This document shows positions 16,674-24,605 of a stretch of 64,000 nucleotides of DNA, in pieces. A program made the translations under genes and the position numbers. Source of the DNA: UBA6522 sp965237785. GTDB lineage: Bacteria > Pseudomonadota > Gammaproteobacteria > Steroidobacterales > Rariloculaceae. Numbering within the stretch: position 1 is the stretch's first letter; each line of letters starts with the position of its first letter. The stretch covers positions 3,224,001-3,288,000 of the forward strand of contig OZ250159.1 in assembly GCA_965237785.1 (NCBI GenBank), written 5' to 3'. The notes under the pieces are model-generated. The model was not told the origin of the DNA. It worked only from the letters and a program-made list of their open reading frames with translations, and made no database searches.

Positions 16674-17443
16674 TCAGTGGGTGATGGAATAGATGACGTA
16701 GTTGATCCCGAAGCGATAGGCGAGCGCGGTGAGCGGTTCGGGATACCAGGGGTCGTCGGCGTGTTCCCAGGCATCGCCCAGGTCCATGTTGAAGTTGATC
16801 GCGACAAGCAACCTGCCGTCGTCGTCGTACACGCCCGCCAATGGCCCGGCACGCCCTGCGGATGTTCCCAGGTGACGCCGCGCCATACCGCCTGGCTCCC
16901 GGGGATCTGCACCCGTTGATCCAGGTCGTAAAGGACGTGAAATATCTCGTCGTCGCCGGGAATGTCGACGATCGGCCGGTCCCCGAAGACCCGCTTCAGG
17001 GATTCCGAGAACTGGGCCCACTCGTAGGGCCCGTGGAAGTCGTCCACGATCAGGAACCCGCCGCGCAATAGATACTCCCTGAGCCGCGCAGCTTCCTCGT
17101 CGCTCAGGCGCCAGTACCCCACCTTGACCGCGTAGATCACCGGGTAGTCGAAGAGCCTGTCATCGGTCAGGTTGACTTGCCGGTTGACGCGAGCCGCGTC
17201 GATTCGAGTCAGTCTGCGCACACCCTGCATGAAGTGGTGTTCCGCTTCCGGCCAATCCCGCAACCACGGTTCATCACGTCCGCCGCCGTATCGTCCGCCG
17301 TGAACGCCGAACGCGACGCGCGCGAAATAAAACTCCGCCTCCATGGCCTCCTGGGCGACATTTTCCTGTGCGGAAGCGGGAACGGCGCAAAACAGGACGC
17401 AGACAAACAATGGCAGGTTGATTTCAATTTTTCTAGCGGCCAC
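16674..17443 (-). pseudogene. DUF4159 exported protein with a single-base frameshift
   Basis: Begins with a signal peptide (LPLFVCVLFCAVPASAQ) and continues through FYFARVAFGVHGGRYGGGRD, DDRLFDYPVIYAVKVGYWRL, YLLRGGFLIVDDFHGPYEWAQF and HVLYDLDQRVQIPGSQAVWRG. After PQGVPGHWR the frame is lost. The next frame continues exactly as expected, GVYDDDGRLLVAIN and then GINYVIYSITH, to a TGA at 16674. Adding one G to the GGG run near 16843-16846 restores a full ~256-residue protein, so this is either a very recent inactivation or a homopolymer sequencing error. A more decayed relative lies at 5921-6446. Confidence 0.8.
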
Positions 17444-17634
17444 GGCAGGCGCTCACTTCGGCTCTCTATTCACACTGGATACCCGGATTCGATAACCATG
17501 ATAGCCTTCAATCAAAGCGTTTGTGGACTCTTGCCGTGATCGAGTCCCATGAACGGTCGGTCTGCACGAGTTTCCTCGCCGGGAAGCGCCGGCAGGTAGT
17601 AGAATCGTGAAATAGCGGTCGTGAGGACAGGAAT

Positions 17635-18390
17635 ATGGCCCAGAAAAAGGCCTCTGGAGGGATCGGGAGAACGGTTGTCATCGGCACCGGGTTGTTGGCG
17701 GCGGCCCAGTTGACCGGCACACTGGCGACGGCACAGGAAGAACGGGGGCCCCGATCCCAACCCGACACTCTCATGGGCCTCTACTCGCCGGAGCAGCATG
17801 CACTCTACGATGGGCGCTTCGTAATCACCGGCCGGCGAGTACATCAGGTCGGAAATCTCGACGATTCTGCCCCTTGGGACCACATGGGCGACGACGCGGC
17901 TAATCTGCATGCGGTGGCAGGTGAAGTGTCCATCGACGTCAATGAAATCGACAACACCGGCACCTTCCGCGCGGAGCTCGAGTTGCCCGAAGGGCGCTAC
18001 GTGGTGGAACTTGACCGCGTGCATGAGTTCTCGCCCTGCCAGGACGGCGGCATCGCCGCCTACCTTTTCGAGCACGGCAACTCCGGTTGCGGGGATATGA
18101 ATTGGCCCAAGAGCCTGCTCTACGTCGCCGGTTGGGGGTACGGGCACGCCACCCTGAACGGCGAGGAATTGTACGAAGACTACGAACTGCACTTCATGGT
18201 GACGCAGGGGATGCGCCACCGGGACACATTGCAGGTCATGCTGCAGCCGGATACGGGCGAAGCCGGGAGCGTCAATCCCGCCGCCCAGCAGCTGGACTTC
18301 TATATCCGAAGCCCTGAACGGAACGACCGGAATCATCCCGGGCGCGAGGTCTTCGATCATTTCTTTGCCATGGAAGTGACCTGGCATTGA
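17635..18390 (+). CDS. Exported protein of unknown function
   Basis: 251 residues with an N-terminal hydrophobic segment (TVVIGTGLLAAAQLTG) and a likely signal cleavage near ATAQ. The mature part is predicted mostly beta, with a pair of cysteines (EFSPCQDGG, NSGCGDMNWPKS) and a conserved-looking stretch LYVAGWGYGHATLNG. I do not recognise the family. It lies 24 bases before a DUF6152 gene whose frame can even be extended to overlap its stop, so the two are probably co-transcribed. ATG 17635 follows AGGACAGG. Confidence 0.7.
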   Translation: MAQKKASGGIGRTVVIGTGLLAAAQLTGTLATAQEERGPRSQPDTLMGLYSPEQHALYDGRFVITGRRVHQVGNLDDSAPWDHMGDDAANLHAVAGEVSIDVNEIDNTGTFRAELELPEGRYVVELDRVHEFSPCQDGGIAAYLFEHGNSGCGDMNWPKSLLYVAGWGYGHATLNGEELYEDYELHFMVTQGMRHRDTLQVMLQPDTGEAGSVNPAAQQLDFYIRSPERNDRNHPGREVFDHFFAMEVTWH

Positions 18391-18413
18391 TGTTGCCTTG
18401 GGGAGAACGAATC

Positions 18414-19433
18414 ATGAGAAACGAGTTTCGCGGCTTCGCCGCCATTGCGGTTGGATTGCTCGGTCTGCTGCCGATTTCGGGCGTTGGCCATCACGCTTTC
18501 AGCGGCGTTTTCGACATGGACAACCTGACCGAGCTTGAGGGCGAGATCACCCGGCTCATGTGGCGGAATCCGCATGTGCAATTCACCATAAGGACAGCGG
18601 AAGGCGCTTCCTGGGACATCGAAACCAATTCCGTGAGCATCCTGAGCCGTATGGATGTCGATCCCAGTCTCTTGAGCGAGGGAGACCGCGTCGCCGTCGC
18701 CGGCTACCCGGCCAGGGACGGCGATAGCGAAATGTGGATCAACAACATTTTGCTGGCCGACGGTCGCGAGGTGGTGACGCGTCCCGGCGTTGCGCCTCAC
18801 TGGACGGAAGAACATCTCGGCCGGTCCGATTACTGGCTGGGGGACGGCGATGCCGGCGCGGCGGACCAGGGCATCTTTCGTGTCTGGAGCACGCGTTTTA
18901 ACGGCCCGGGACGGTATATGGGGTTGGACGAATATCCGCTGACGGCATCGGCGGCCGCGGCGCGCGCGGCATTCGATCCCCTGGTGGACAATCCCATCGG
19001 CGACTGCACCCCCAAGGGCATGCCGTGGATCATGCACCAGCCCTACCCCGTGGCGTTCACCCGGGACGGCGACGACATTCTGTTCCACATCGAAGAATAC
19101 GATCTGGTGCGGAGGATTCACATGGACCCTGAAGCGGGCAGCGCCGATGTCTCGCGCGCTCTGTTGGGCTATTCGGTGGGACAGTGGGATGGCGACGACC
19201 TGGTCGTGGAGACGCATTCCGTGGACTGGGACTACTTCAGTTCCGGCGGTATTCCGCAGAGCAGCCAGGCCCGGTTTGAGGAACGGTTCTCGGTCAGCGG
19301 CGATGGTGCGAATCTCGACTACACCATCACCGTTACCGACGCGGAAACCTTTACCGAGTCCGTCACCATGAGGAAACAGTGGGTCTGGCGGCCCGGCGAG
19401 ACGGTCAAGCCTTACTCGTGCACGAATTACTGA
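18414..19433 (+). CDS. DUF6152-type exported two-domain protein
   Basis: 339 residues: signal peptide, then GHHAFSGVFDMDNLTELEGE and MWRNPHVQFTI of the DUF6152 domain with GDRVAVAGYPARDG and NNILLADGREV. A second domain begins around residue 155 (GIFRVWSTRF) with DNPIGDCTPKGMPWIM, PYPVAFTRDGDDILFHIEEYD, RRIHMD, LLGYSVGQWDGDDLVVET and a closing YTITVTDAETFTE. ATG 18414 follows GGGGAG. It is probably in an operon with the preceding exported protein; a TetR gene follows 49 bases downstream. Function unknown. Confidence 0.75.
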   Translation: MRNEFRGFAAIAVGLLGLLPISGVGHHAFSGVFDMDNLTELEGEITRLMWRNPHVQFTIRTAEGASWDIETNSVSILSRMDVDPSLLSEGDRVAVAGYPARDGDSEMWINNILLADGREVVTRPGVAPHWTEEHLGRSDYWLGDGDAGAADQGIFRVWSTRFNGPGRYMGLDEYPLTASAAAARAAFDPLVDNPIGDCTPKGMPWIMHQPYPVAFTRDGDDILFHIEEYDLVRRIHMDPEAGSADVSRALLGYSVGQWDGDDLVVETHSVDWDYFSSGGIPQSSQARFEERFSVSGDGANLDYTITVTDAETFTESVTMRKQWVWRPGETVKPYSCTNY

Positions 19434-19482
19434 TTACCTGCGAGCTATCGAGGCAACAAGCGCACAATTTTCTGAGCAAGGC

Positions 19483-20109
19483 ATGAAATCCGGGCAGAAG
19501 CCGGTATCCGGATCTTCGCGGGTAGACAAGAAGGCTCAAATCCTGGATGTCGCCAGCGAATGGTTCCTGGCTCACGGCTACGCGGGTACCAGCATATCGG
19601 CCATGGCGCGAAAGTCGGGAATTTCAAAAGAGTCCATTTACCGCTACTTTTCGAGCAAGGAAGCCTTGCTTGAAGCGGTCATAGAAAAGGAACTGGAATT
19701 CTACGGAAGGGAACTGGAGGCGGCCCACGCCGTGGAGATCGGCACGGTTGACCTTCGCGAGGCACTCATCCGCATCGCCGAGACGATCGCGTTTACGCTC
19801 AACTCGGATCGGACCCTGGACTTTCGCCGGCTGATTTTCCAGGTATCACGCAATTCGCCCCAAGTCGGACAACACTATTTTGAAGTAGGCCCGCTTCAGG
19901 CGGAAGGTCCCTTGATTGAACTATTCACCGCGCATCGCGAGGAGACGGAATTTGAGCCAAACGTGTTGGGAGCCTATTTCGTAGCGATGGTAGGCCAACG
20001 ACTCGTGCTCGAACGCGAATGCCGCGTCAACATGCCTTCCAACAAGGACGTTCGCCGGAATTGCCGTCGCATCGTCGACGATTTCCTCAAGGCCTTTTTC
20101 AACGTTTAA
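19483..20109 (+). CDS. TetR/AcrR-family transcriptional regulator
   Basis: 208 residues. The N-terminal HTH is clear: QILDVASEWFLAHGYAGTSISAMARKSGISKESIYRYFSSKEALL. The C-terminal ligand domain ends with MVGQRLVLERECR and a C-terminal helix, resembling the AefR-like type. TetR proteins repress transcription until a ligand binds. Its ligand is unknown. It follows a DUF6152 gene on the same strand by 49 bases, so it may control that operon, or the operator-like palindromes at 24477-24515; both links are guesses. Confidence 0.85.
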   Translation: MKSGQKPVSGSSRVDKKAQILDVASEWFLAHGYAGTSISAMARKSGISKESIYRYFSSKEALLEAVIEKELEFYGRELEAAHAVEIGTVDLREALIRIAETIAFTLNSDRTLDFRRLIFQVSRNSPQVGQHYFEVGPLQAEGPLIELFTAHREETEFEPNVLGAYFVAMVGQRLVLERECRVNMPSNKDVRRNCRRIVDDFLKAFFNV

Positions 20110-20204
20110 CAACCATATTCCACGCGCCGGCTTGCGCATTGCCTCTGATATAGTACCGGCAACGGAACTAACCCATTCTCGGCCCTCATGAGGGGAGCAA
20201 TTCC

Positions 20205-20438
20205 ATGAGTCAAGAGTCGTTTGCGCTTTTATTCGCGAATTTGTTTGCAATTTTCGGCGTAGGTATCGCCTTGGCAAGCTTCCTGTGGAATATTCAGAAG
20301 GCCATGCATGCAGATATTGGCAGTCTCAGGGAGCGAATGACTCAACTGGAGGCCGGCCTTCGCGAGCGGATGTCGCGTCTTGAAGGGTTATTGGAAGGAT
20401 TTGCCAGAACCCCAGCCAATCGGAAAATAAACGCCTGA
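20205..20438 (+). CDS. Small membrane protein with a coiled-coil tail
   Basis: 77 residues: one transmembrane helix (LFANLFAIFGVGIALASFLW) followed by a heptad-patterned cytoplasmic or periplasmic helix (SLRERMTQLEAGLRERMSRLEGLLEGF). Short proteins of this layout are common in marine and sponge-associated bacteria, usually without a known role. ATG 20205 follows AGGGGAG with good spacing. It stands alone between the TetR gene and an exported beta protein. Confidence 0.65.
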   Translation: MSQESFALLFANLFAIFGVGIALASFLWNIQKAMHADIGSLRERMTQLEAGLRERMSRLEGLLEGFARTPANRKINA

Positions 20439-20533
20439 AAACCTCTCAGCTGGTTGTAGACGAACCGCTCCGTTCGGGTCGCTATTGCATGCTATATTCG
20501 ACGTAGTGCACGTGCCAACGCTTCGAAACAGGA

Positions 20534-20926
20534 ATGCGACAAATAATTCTTTTTTACATGACCGCCCTGGCGCTGCCGATGACGGCGTTTGCACAGGAGG
20601 GATTCCCACTGGATGGCACGTGGCGCGGCGACTGGGGCGCAACGCAAACGGACCGCACGCCGGTGGTACTGGTCATGGCGTGGGATGGAAACGATATTAG
20701 CGGCATGATCAATCCCGGCCCGGACTCCGAGCCGTTCACCGCGGCCGTATTGAATCCCGATGACTGGACCGTGCACATCGAGGCGGAGGGCCGAAACGAC
20801 GCCGGTAACCCGGTAACCATCGTTATCGATGGCCAACTCGACGACATCGGCTCCTACAACAGGACCCTTGAAGGCACGTGGCGCCGCGGCGACGTGGAGG
20901 GAGATTTCAGAATCGCCCGGGAGTAA
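20534..20926 (+). CDS. Small exported protein of unknown function
   Basis: 130 residues with a clean signal peptide (MTALALPMTAFAQ). The mature part has a repeated strand pattern beginning LDGTWRGDWG and ending LEGTWRRGDVEGDFRI, as in small beta-barrel proteins of lipocalin-like shape, though no lipocalin motif is clear. The stop at 20926 is followed directly by a GTG at 20928 that starts a lipoprotein gene, so the two are very likely co-translated. Confidence 0.65.
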   Translation: MRQIILFYMTALALPMTAFAQEGFPLDGTWRGDWGATQTDRTPVVLVMAWDGNDISGMINPGPDSEPFTAAVLNPDDWTVHIEAEGRNDAGNPVTIVIDGQLDDIGSYNRTLEGTWRRGDVEGDFRIARE

Positions 20927-20927
20927 C

Positions 20928-21740
20928 GTGAATCGCATCCGCCAATTCGCCCCCAAAAGATCCCTTGCCGGGCGCTTTGCGTGGCTGCTGGTTTCCGCCC
21001 TGGCCGCCGTCGGCTGCTCCGCGCCGCCGGGCGAGACAGAACAATCCGACCGACCGACACCGCGTCTCGACGGCGGCCGCGTAAACCTCGATCGCGTATC
21101 GGGCGAAAAAGGCTATTGGGGGCCGGCAAGCGTCAGCTCGCTTGTGGAAACGGGCGTGGACGTCGAAATGGACGCACGGGGCATACTGTCCGACATCGGC
21201 GACGCGGGCCGGGTGGCGCCGTTTCAGCCCTGGGCGCAAGCCCTCTACGAGTTCCGGCAGAACAACGGCCTGGAGGACGATCCAGTCCGATTCTGCATTT
21301 CGCCCGCCGGCCCGCGCCATCTTCACGCCCCCGGTGGCTTTCGAATCATTCAGGATCGCCATTACGAGCGCGTCTACGTGGTATTCGGAGGCGGCAACCG
21401 CAACTGGCGGGTGATCTACCTGGACGGGCGTTCCCCGCCGAACCCCGAAGAAGTGGTCGGCACGTACTATGGCCATTCGTCCGGCCGCTGGGAGGAGGAT
21501 GTACTGGCGGTGGAATCCAGCGGCTTCAATGCCCGATTCTGGTTCTCCAACGGCGGTCTCCCGCACACCGAAGCACTGCGTCTCACGGAGCGGTTTTCAA
21601 GACCCGATTTCCACACATTAGAATATGAACTCACCATCGATGACCCCCTGACTTACACGCGGCCGTGGAACGCGGAGTGGACTGTGGGCTGGGTCGAGGG
21701 CGGCGAGATCGAGGAAAGGTTCTGCGAGGATAATCGCTGA
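20928..21740 (+). CDS. Lipoprotein with the DUF6152-partner domain, stand-alone
   Basis: About 270 residues from GTG 20928. The signal sequence ends in a lipobox (ALAAVGC), predicting an outer-membrane or periplasmic lipoprotein. The body contains VAPFQPWAQALYEFRQ, DDPVRFCISPAGPRHLHAPGGF, RNWRVIYLDGR, YYGHSSGRWEEDVLAVESSGFN, PHTEALRLTERF and YELTIDDPLTYTRPW. These blocks match, in order, the second domain of the two-domain DUF6152 proteins and its neighbour at 22266-23108. Function unknown. It follows the small exported protein by one base. Confidence 0.7.
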   Translation: MNRIRQFAPKRSLAGRFAWLLVSALAAVGCSAPPGETEQSDRPTPRLDGGRVNLDRVSGEKGYWGPASVSSLVETGVDVEMDARGILSDIGDAGRVAPFQPWAQALYEFRQNNGLEDDPVRFCISPAGPRHLHAPGGFRIIQDRHYERVYVVFGGGNRNWRVIYLDGRSPPNPEEVVGTYYGHSSGRWEEDVLAVESSGFNARFWFSNGGLPHTEALRLTERFSRPDFHTLEYELTIDDPLTYTRPWNAEWTVGWVEGGEIEERFCEDNR

Positions 21741-21821
21741 TGCGTTCCGCAACGCAGGGTTTGGCTACACTCTCAATGGGTTCCATTCTCCAGGGGGATG
21801 GCTGACTTCGAGGTATACGTA

Positions 21822-22244
21822 ATGAACGGAATTTTCATTTCGCGGCTTGCAGGCGTGGTCTTGGCCCTCGCAGCGGCAGCACCCGCGATGGCGCATCACT
21901 CCTTTATCTCGCAGTTCGACCCCGACAAACCGATCGCGATGACGGGCATCGTGACCAGGATCGACTGGATGAATCCGCACGTCTATTTCTACATCGACGT
22001 GAAGAACGAGGAAACCGGCGCAATTGAGAACTGGGGATTCGAAATGGGGCCGCCGCACCTGCTTCAGCGCCGGGGCTGGAAGCGGAACTCCATGGCCATC
22101 GGCGATGTCCTCGAGGTGCACGCCACCCGCGCGCGCGACGGCAGCAACAACGCCAACGCTCGCGAGGTCAAGCTCGCGACCACCGGTGAGGTGCTCGGCG
22201 CCGCATCCAGCGAACAACAGACGATTACCTCCGGTCAGCCCTGA
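21822..22244 (+). CDS. DUF6152-type exported protein, single-domain
   Basis: 140 residues: signal peptide, then MAHHSFISQFDPDKPIAMTG, MNPHVYFYIDV, a GWKRNSMAIGDVLEVHAT strand and a final ANAREVKLATTGEVL. This is the DUF6152 domain alone, ending about where the linker begins in two-domain relatives. I chose ATG 21822, with GAGG spaced 8 bases upstream, over ATG 21798, whose purine run touches the start codon. The stand-alone partner-domain gene follows 21 bases later, so the pair looks like a split version of the fused proteins. Confidence 0.75.
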   Translation: MNGIFISRLAGVVLALAAAAPAMAHHSFISQFDPDKPIAMTGIVTRIDWMNPHVYFYIDVKNEETGAIENWGFEMGPPHLLQRRGWKRNSMAIGDVLEVHATRARDGSNNANAREVKLATTGEVLGAASSEQQTITSGQP

Positions 22245-22265
22245 CCGGGAGCCGGGAATTCCGAT

Positions 22266-23108
22266 ATGAAAAAGAAACGCTCGGCGGTACGCGCCGTGGC
22301 CGGTATCTCCACTGCCCTGGTCGTCTGTATGTACGTGGGCCGGGCGCCGTCGGCGTGGAGCCAGGACGGGACCGGGGAGGTCCGGCCTGCGCCCCGCTGG
22401 CCCGATGGGCGAATCAGCCTGACGGCGCCGCCGGGCGAGACTGGAAACTGGGACGGTCCGGTCGGTACGAATCTCTTCGACCACACTCGAGAATTCGAAA
22501 ACGATGTCCGCGGATTCAACCTCGAACTGAACCTCCATATCGACGACGTCCCCTTCCAACCCTGGGCGCGGGCGCTCTACGAATACCGTCAGGCGACGTT
22601 CACCAAGGACGATCCGCATACGCGCTGCAAGCCCTCCGGCGGGCCGAGGATGTTCCACACACCCTACGGTTTCGAGATCATCGATCGCCCGGAAAATCAG
22701 GAGATCATTTTCCTCAGTGTCGGCGTACCTCATTCGTGGCGGGTCGTCTACATGGACGGCCGTCCCCATCCGGAGAACCCGCGCCCCACATGGTTCGGCC
22801 ATTCCGTGGGTCATTGGGAAGGGGATACCCTGGTGATCGACACCGTGGGGTTCAACGAGCGATTCTGGTTGACGCGCACGGGCGTACCGCATACGTCACA
22901 ATTGCATCTGACCGAGCGTATCTCGCGGCCAGGCTTTGAGAGGCTCAGGTATGAGGTCACCATCGATGACCCCGGAGCGTATACGGAACCATGGACAGGC
23001 GGTTGGTACAGTCCATGGGGCGACGGCAACGAACCCTTCGACTACCTGTGCCAGGAAAACAACCTGGACGCGGCTCGCATGGTCGGACCCGAATTGGACA
23101 CACCCTGA
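22266..23108 (+). CDS. Exported DUF6152-partner domain protein, stand-alone
   Basis: 280 residues with a signal peptide (about 1-33). Motifs in order: FQPWARALYEYRQ, DDPHTRCKPSGGPRMFHTPY, HSWRVVYMDGRPH, WFGHSVGHWEGDTLVIDTVGF, VPHTSQLHLTERI and YEVTIDDPGAYTEPW. The GHSVGHWEGDTLVI and TERI...YEVTIDDP blocks align with the C-terminal domain of the fused proteins at 18414 and 57662. It is one of two stand-alone copies in the window. ATG 22266 lies 21 bases after the DUF6152 gene, in an evident operon. Confidence 0.72.
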   Translation: MKKKRSAVRAVAGISTALVVCMYVGRAPSAWSQDGTGEVRPAPRWPDGRISLTAPPGETGNWDGPVGTNLFDHTREFENDVRGFNLELNLHIDDVPFQPWARALYEYRQATFTKDDPHTRCKPSGGPRMFHTPYGFEIIDRPENQEIIFLSVGVPHSWRVVYMDGRPHPENPRPTWFGHSVGHWEGDTLVIDTVGFNERFWLTRTGVPHTSQLHLTERISRPGFERLRYEVTIDDPGAYTEPWTGGWYSPWGDGNEPFDYLCQENNLDAARMVGPELDTP

Positions 23109-23241
23109 TAAACGATGCGGCGTATCAAGGTACCGCTGATCCGGGCTCTTTGCGGCCTCTTCAGCGCCGGGAGGCCCAACGTGGGTCCGAGTCGCGCGCC
23201 AGCCGGTTTAGAGATCAACCCTTATCGCTCACCGACGTGCG

Positions 23242-24345
23242 TTAACCCCAAATCTCTGCGGCGAGTTCGACGATCATCGCAAGTTTGGCCTTTTGCTCTG
23301 GCTCGCTCAGCAGGTTGCCTTCCGAGACGCTGGCAAATCCGCACTGCGGCGACAGGCAGATTTGCTCCATATCGAGAAATTGCCCGGCCTGGTCGATACG
23401 GCGCCTGATCACGTCCCGATCCTCCAGTTCACCGGTCTTTGTCGTGACGAGACCGAGTACAATCATCTTGTCCTTGGGGACAAACCTGAGCGGCGAGAAA
23501 TCACCGGAACGATCGTCGTCGTATTCCATGAAGAATCCGTCAACGTTCATTTCGTTGAAGATGATCTCGGCTATCGGATCGTAGCTGCCCTCGGCAAACC
23601 AGCGGCTGCGCGCGTTGCCCCTGCACATGTGAACGCAGACCGCCATGTCCTCGGGTCGCCCGGCGATGGACTCATTGATCAAGTGAGCGTAGTCGTGAAG
23701 TAAATTCTCCAGGTTTTCGCCACGGGCCTTTGCCTGGGCCCTCATCTCGTCGTCACAGAGATAGGCGAGATTGGTATCGTCCATCTGCAGGTAACGGCAC
23801 CCGGCATCGGCAAGCCCCATTATCTCATCCCGATACACCTGGGCCAGATCGGCAAAGAAATGATTCATTTCAGGATATGCCTCCTCGTCGATGGCCTCCC
23901 GGCCTCCGCGAAAATGCGTCATCGTCGGAGAAGGAATGGTTTGCTTGGCGGTCCGCGCGGTCAGCGAGTTCACGTAACGAAAATTCGCGATCTCGATGCC
24001 GCCATTAGGCAGCCGCATCTTTTCCGACACGACCGCAACGAAGGGCGCCTGATGCTGGCCGGACCCGGGTCCACCCGGCGTGAAGAGCTGCTTGAATTCA
24101 ACGCCCTCGATCTGGCCGATGAAGTCGCCGTGAAAGCTTTCGCGCCGATACTCGCCATCTGTAACCGATTGCAGGCCGACCGCTTCCTGCATACGCACGA
24201 CGTCTCGGATGCATTCGTCTTCAATGGAACGCAGTTCCGCGGCGCCGACATCGCCGGCTTTTGCCCGCGCCCTCATCCCCAACAGATGATCCGGCCGTAA
24301 CAGGCTACCGACGTGATCGGCGCGAAATGGAGGCTTGTCTCGCAT
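23242..24345 (-). CDS. Stand-alone MetE C-terminal-domain-like methyltransferase
   Basis: 367 residues matching the catalytic half of cobalamin-independent methionine synthase: FRADHVGSLLRP at the start, VTDGEYRRESF, CRYLQMDDTNLAYLCDD and the zinc-binding region CVHMCRGN, with a late CLSPQCGF cysteine. In MetE one His, two Cys and one Glu bind zinc; these are present. Such single-domain forms use methyl donors other than the polyglutamyl folate or act in catabolic demethylation; the true substrate is unknown. ATG 24345 was chosen because family similarity begins there. It is divergent from the DUF1592 operon across a palindrome-rich gap. Confidence 0.82.
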   Translation of the reverse strand: MRDKPPFRADHVGSLLRPDHLLGMRARAKAGDVGAAELRSIEDECIRDVVRMQEAVGLQSVTDGEYRRESFHGDFIGQIEGVEFKQLFTPGGPGSGQHQAPFVAVVSEKMRLPNGGIEIANFRYVNSLTARTAKQTIPSPTMTHFRGGREAIDEEAYPEMNHFFADLAQVYRDEIMGLADAGCRYLQMDDTNLAYLCDDEMRAQAKARGENLENLLHDYAHLINESIAGRPEDMAVCVHMCRGNARSRWFAEGSYDPIAEIIFNEMNVDGFFMEYDDDRSGDFSPLRFVPKDKMIVLGLVTTKTGELEDRDVIRRRIDQAGQFLDMEQICLSPQCGFASVSEGNLLSEPEQKAKLAMIVELAAEIWG

Positions 24346-24476
24346 ATCAGTTGAACTTCTCGGAACGGATAGATTCAGATCCAAGCATGTCCGGGGCCTG
24401 TAGCCGAACTAGCGCTTGGACAAGCGATTGTTTGTTATTCGGGTCCCGTAGCATTGTCTTGGTGTCCGCGCATTCT

Positions 24477-24515
24477 ACCGAACCGTTCGGTTTGAGTATA
24501 CTCGGTTCGTCGAAC
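24477..24515. promoter_or_regulatory. Cluster of three palindromes in a divergent promoter region
   Basis: Within 39 bases lie ACCGAA-CCG-TTCGGT (24477-24491), the palindrome GAGTATACTC (24494-24503) and GTTCG-T-CGAAC (24505-24515). A -10-like TATAAT follows at 24532-24537 and would read toward the DUF1592 operon. The first repeat has the ACCGnnnCGGT look of a TetR-type operator. The position between two divergent genes suggests joint control, but no regulator is adjacent. Confidence 0.45.
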
Positions 24516-24605
24516 ATCGATAAACACGAACTATAATATTGGGGCCTGTTAACGCTTGACGACCAACGGCTTGAATTCGATGAAGACAACCTTGCGCGGT
24601 AGGGT

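Noticed and set aside
16639..23241. A 15-bp repeat CTCACCGACGTGCGT at two sites
   Set aside because: A shared 15-mer is expected by chance a few times in a window of this size, and the flanks do not match.
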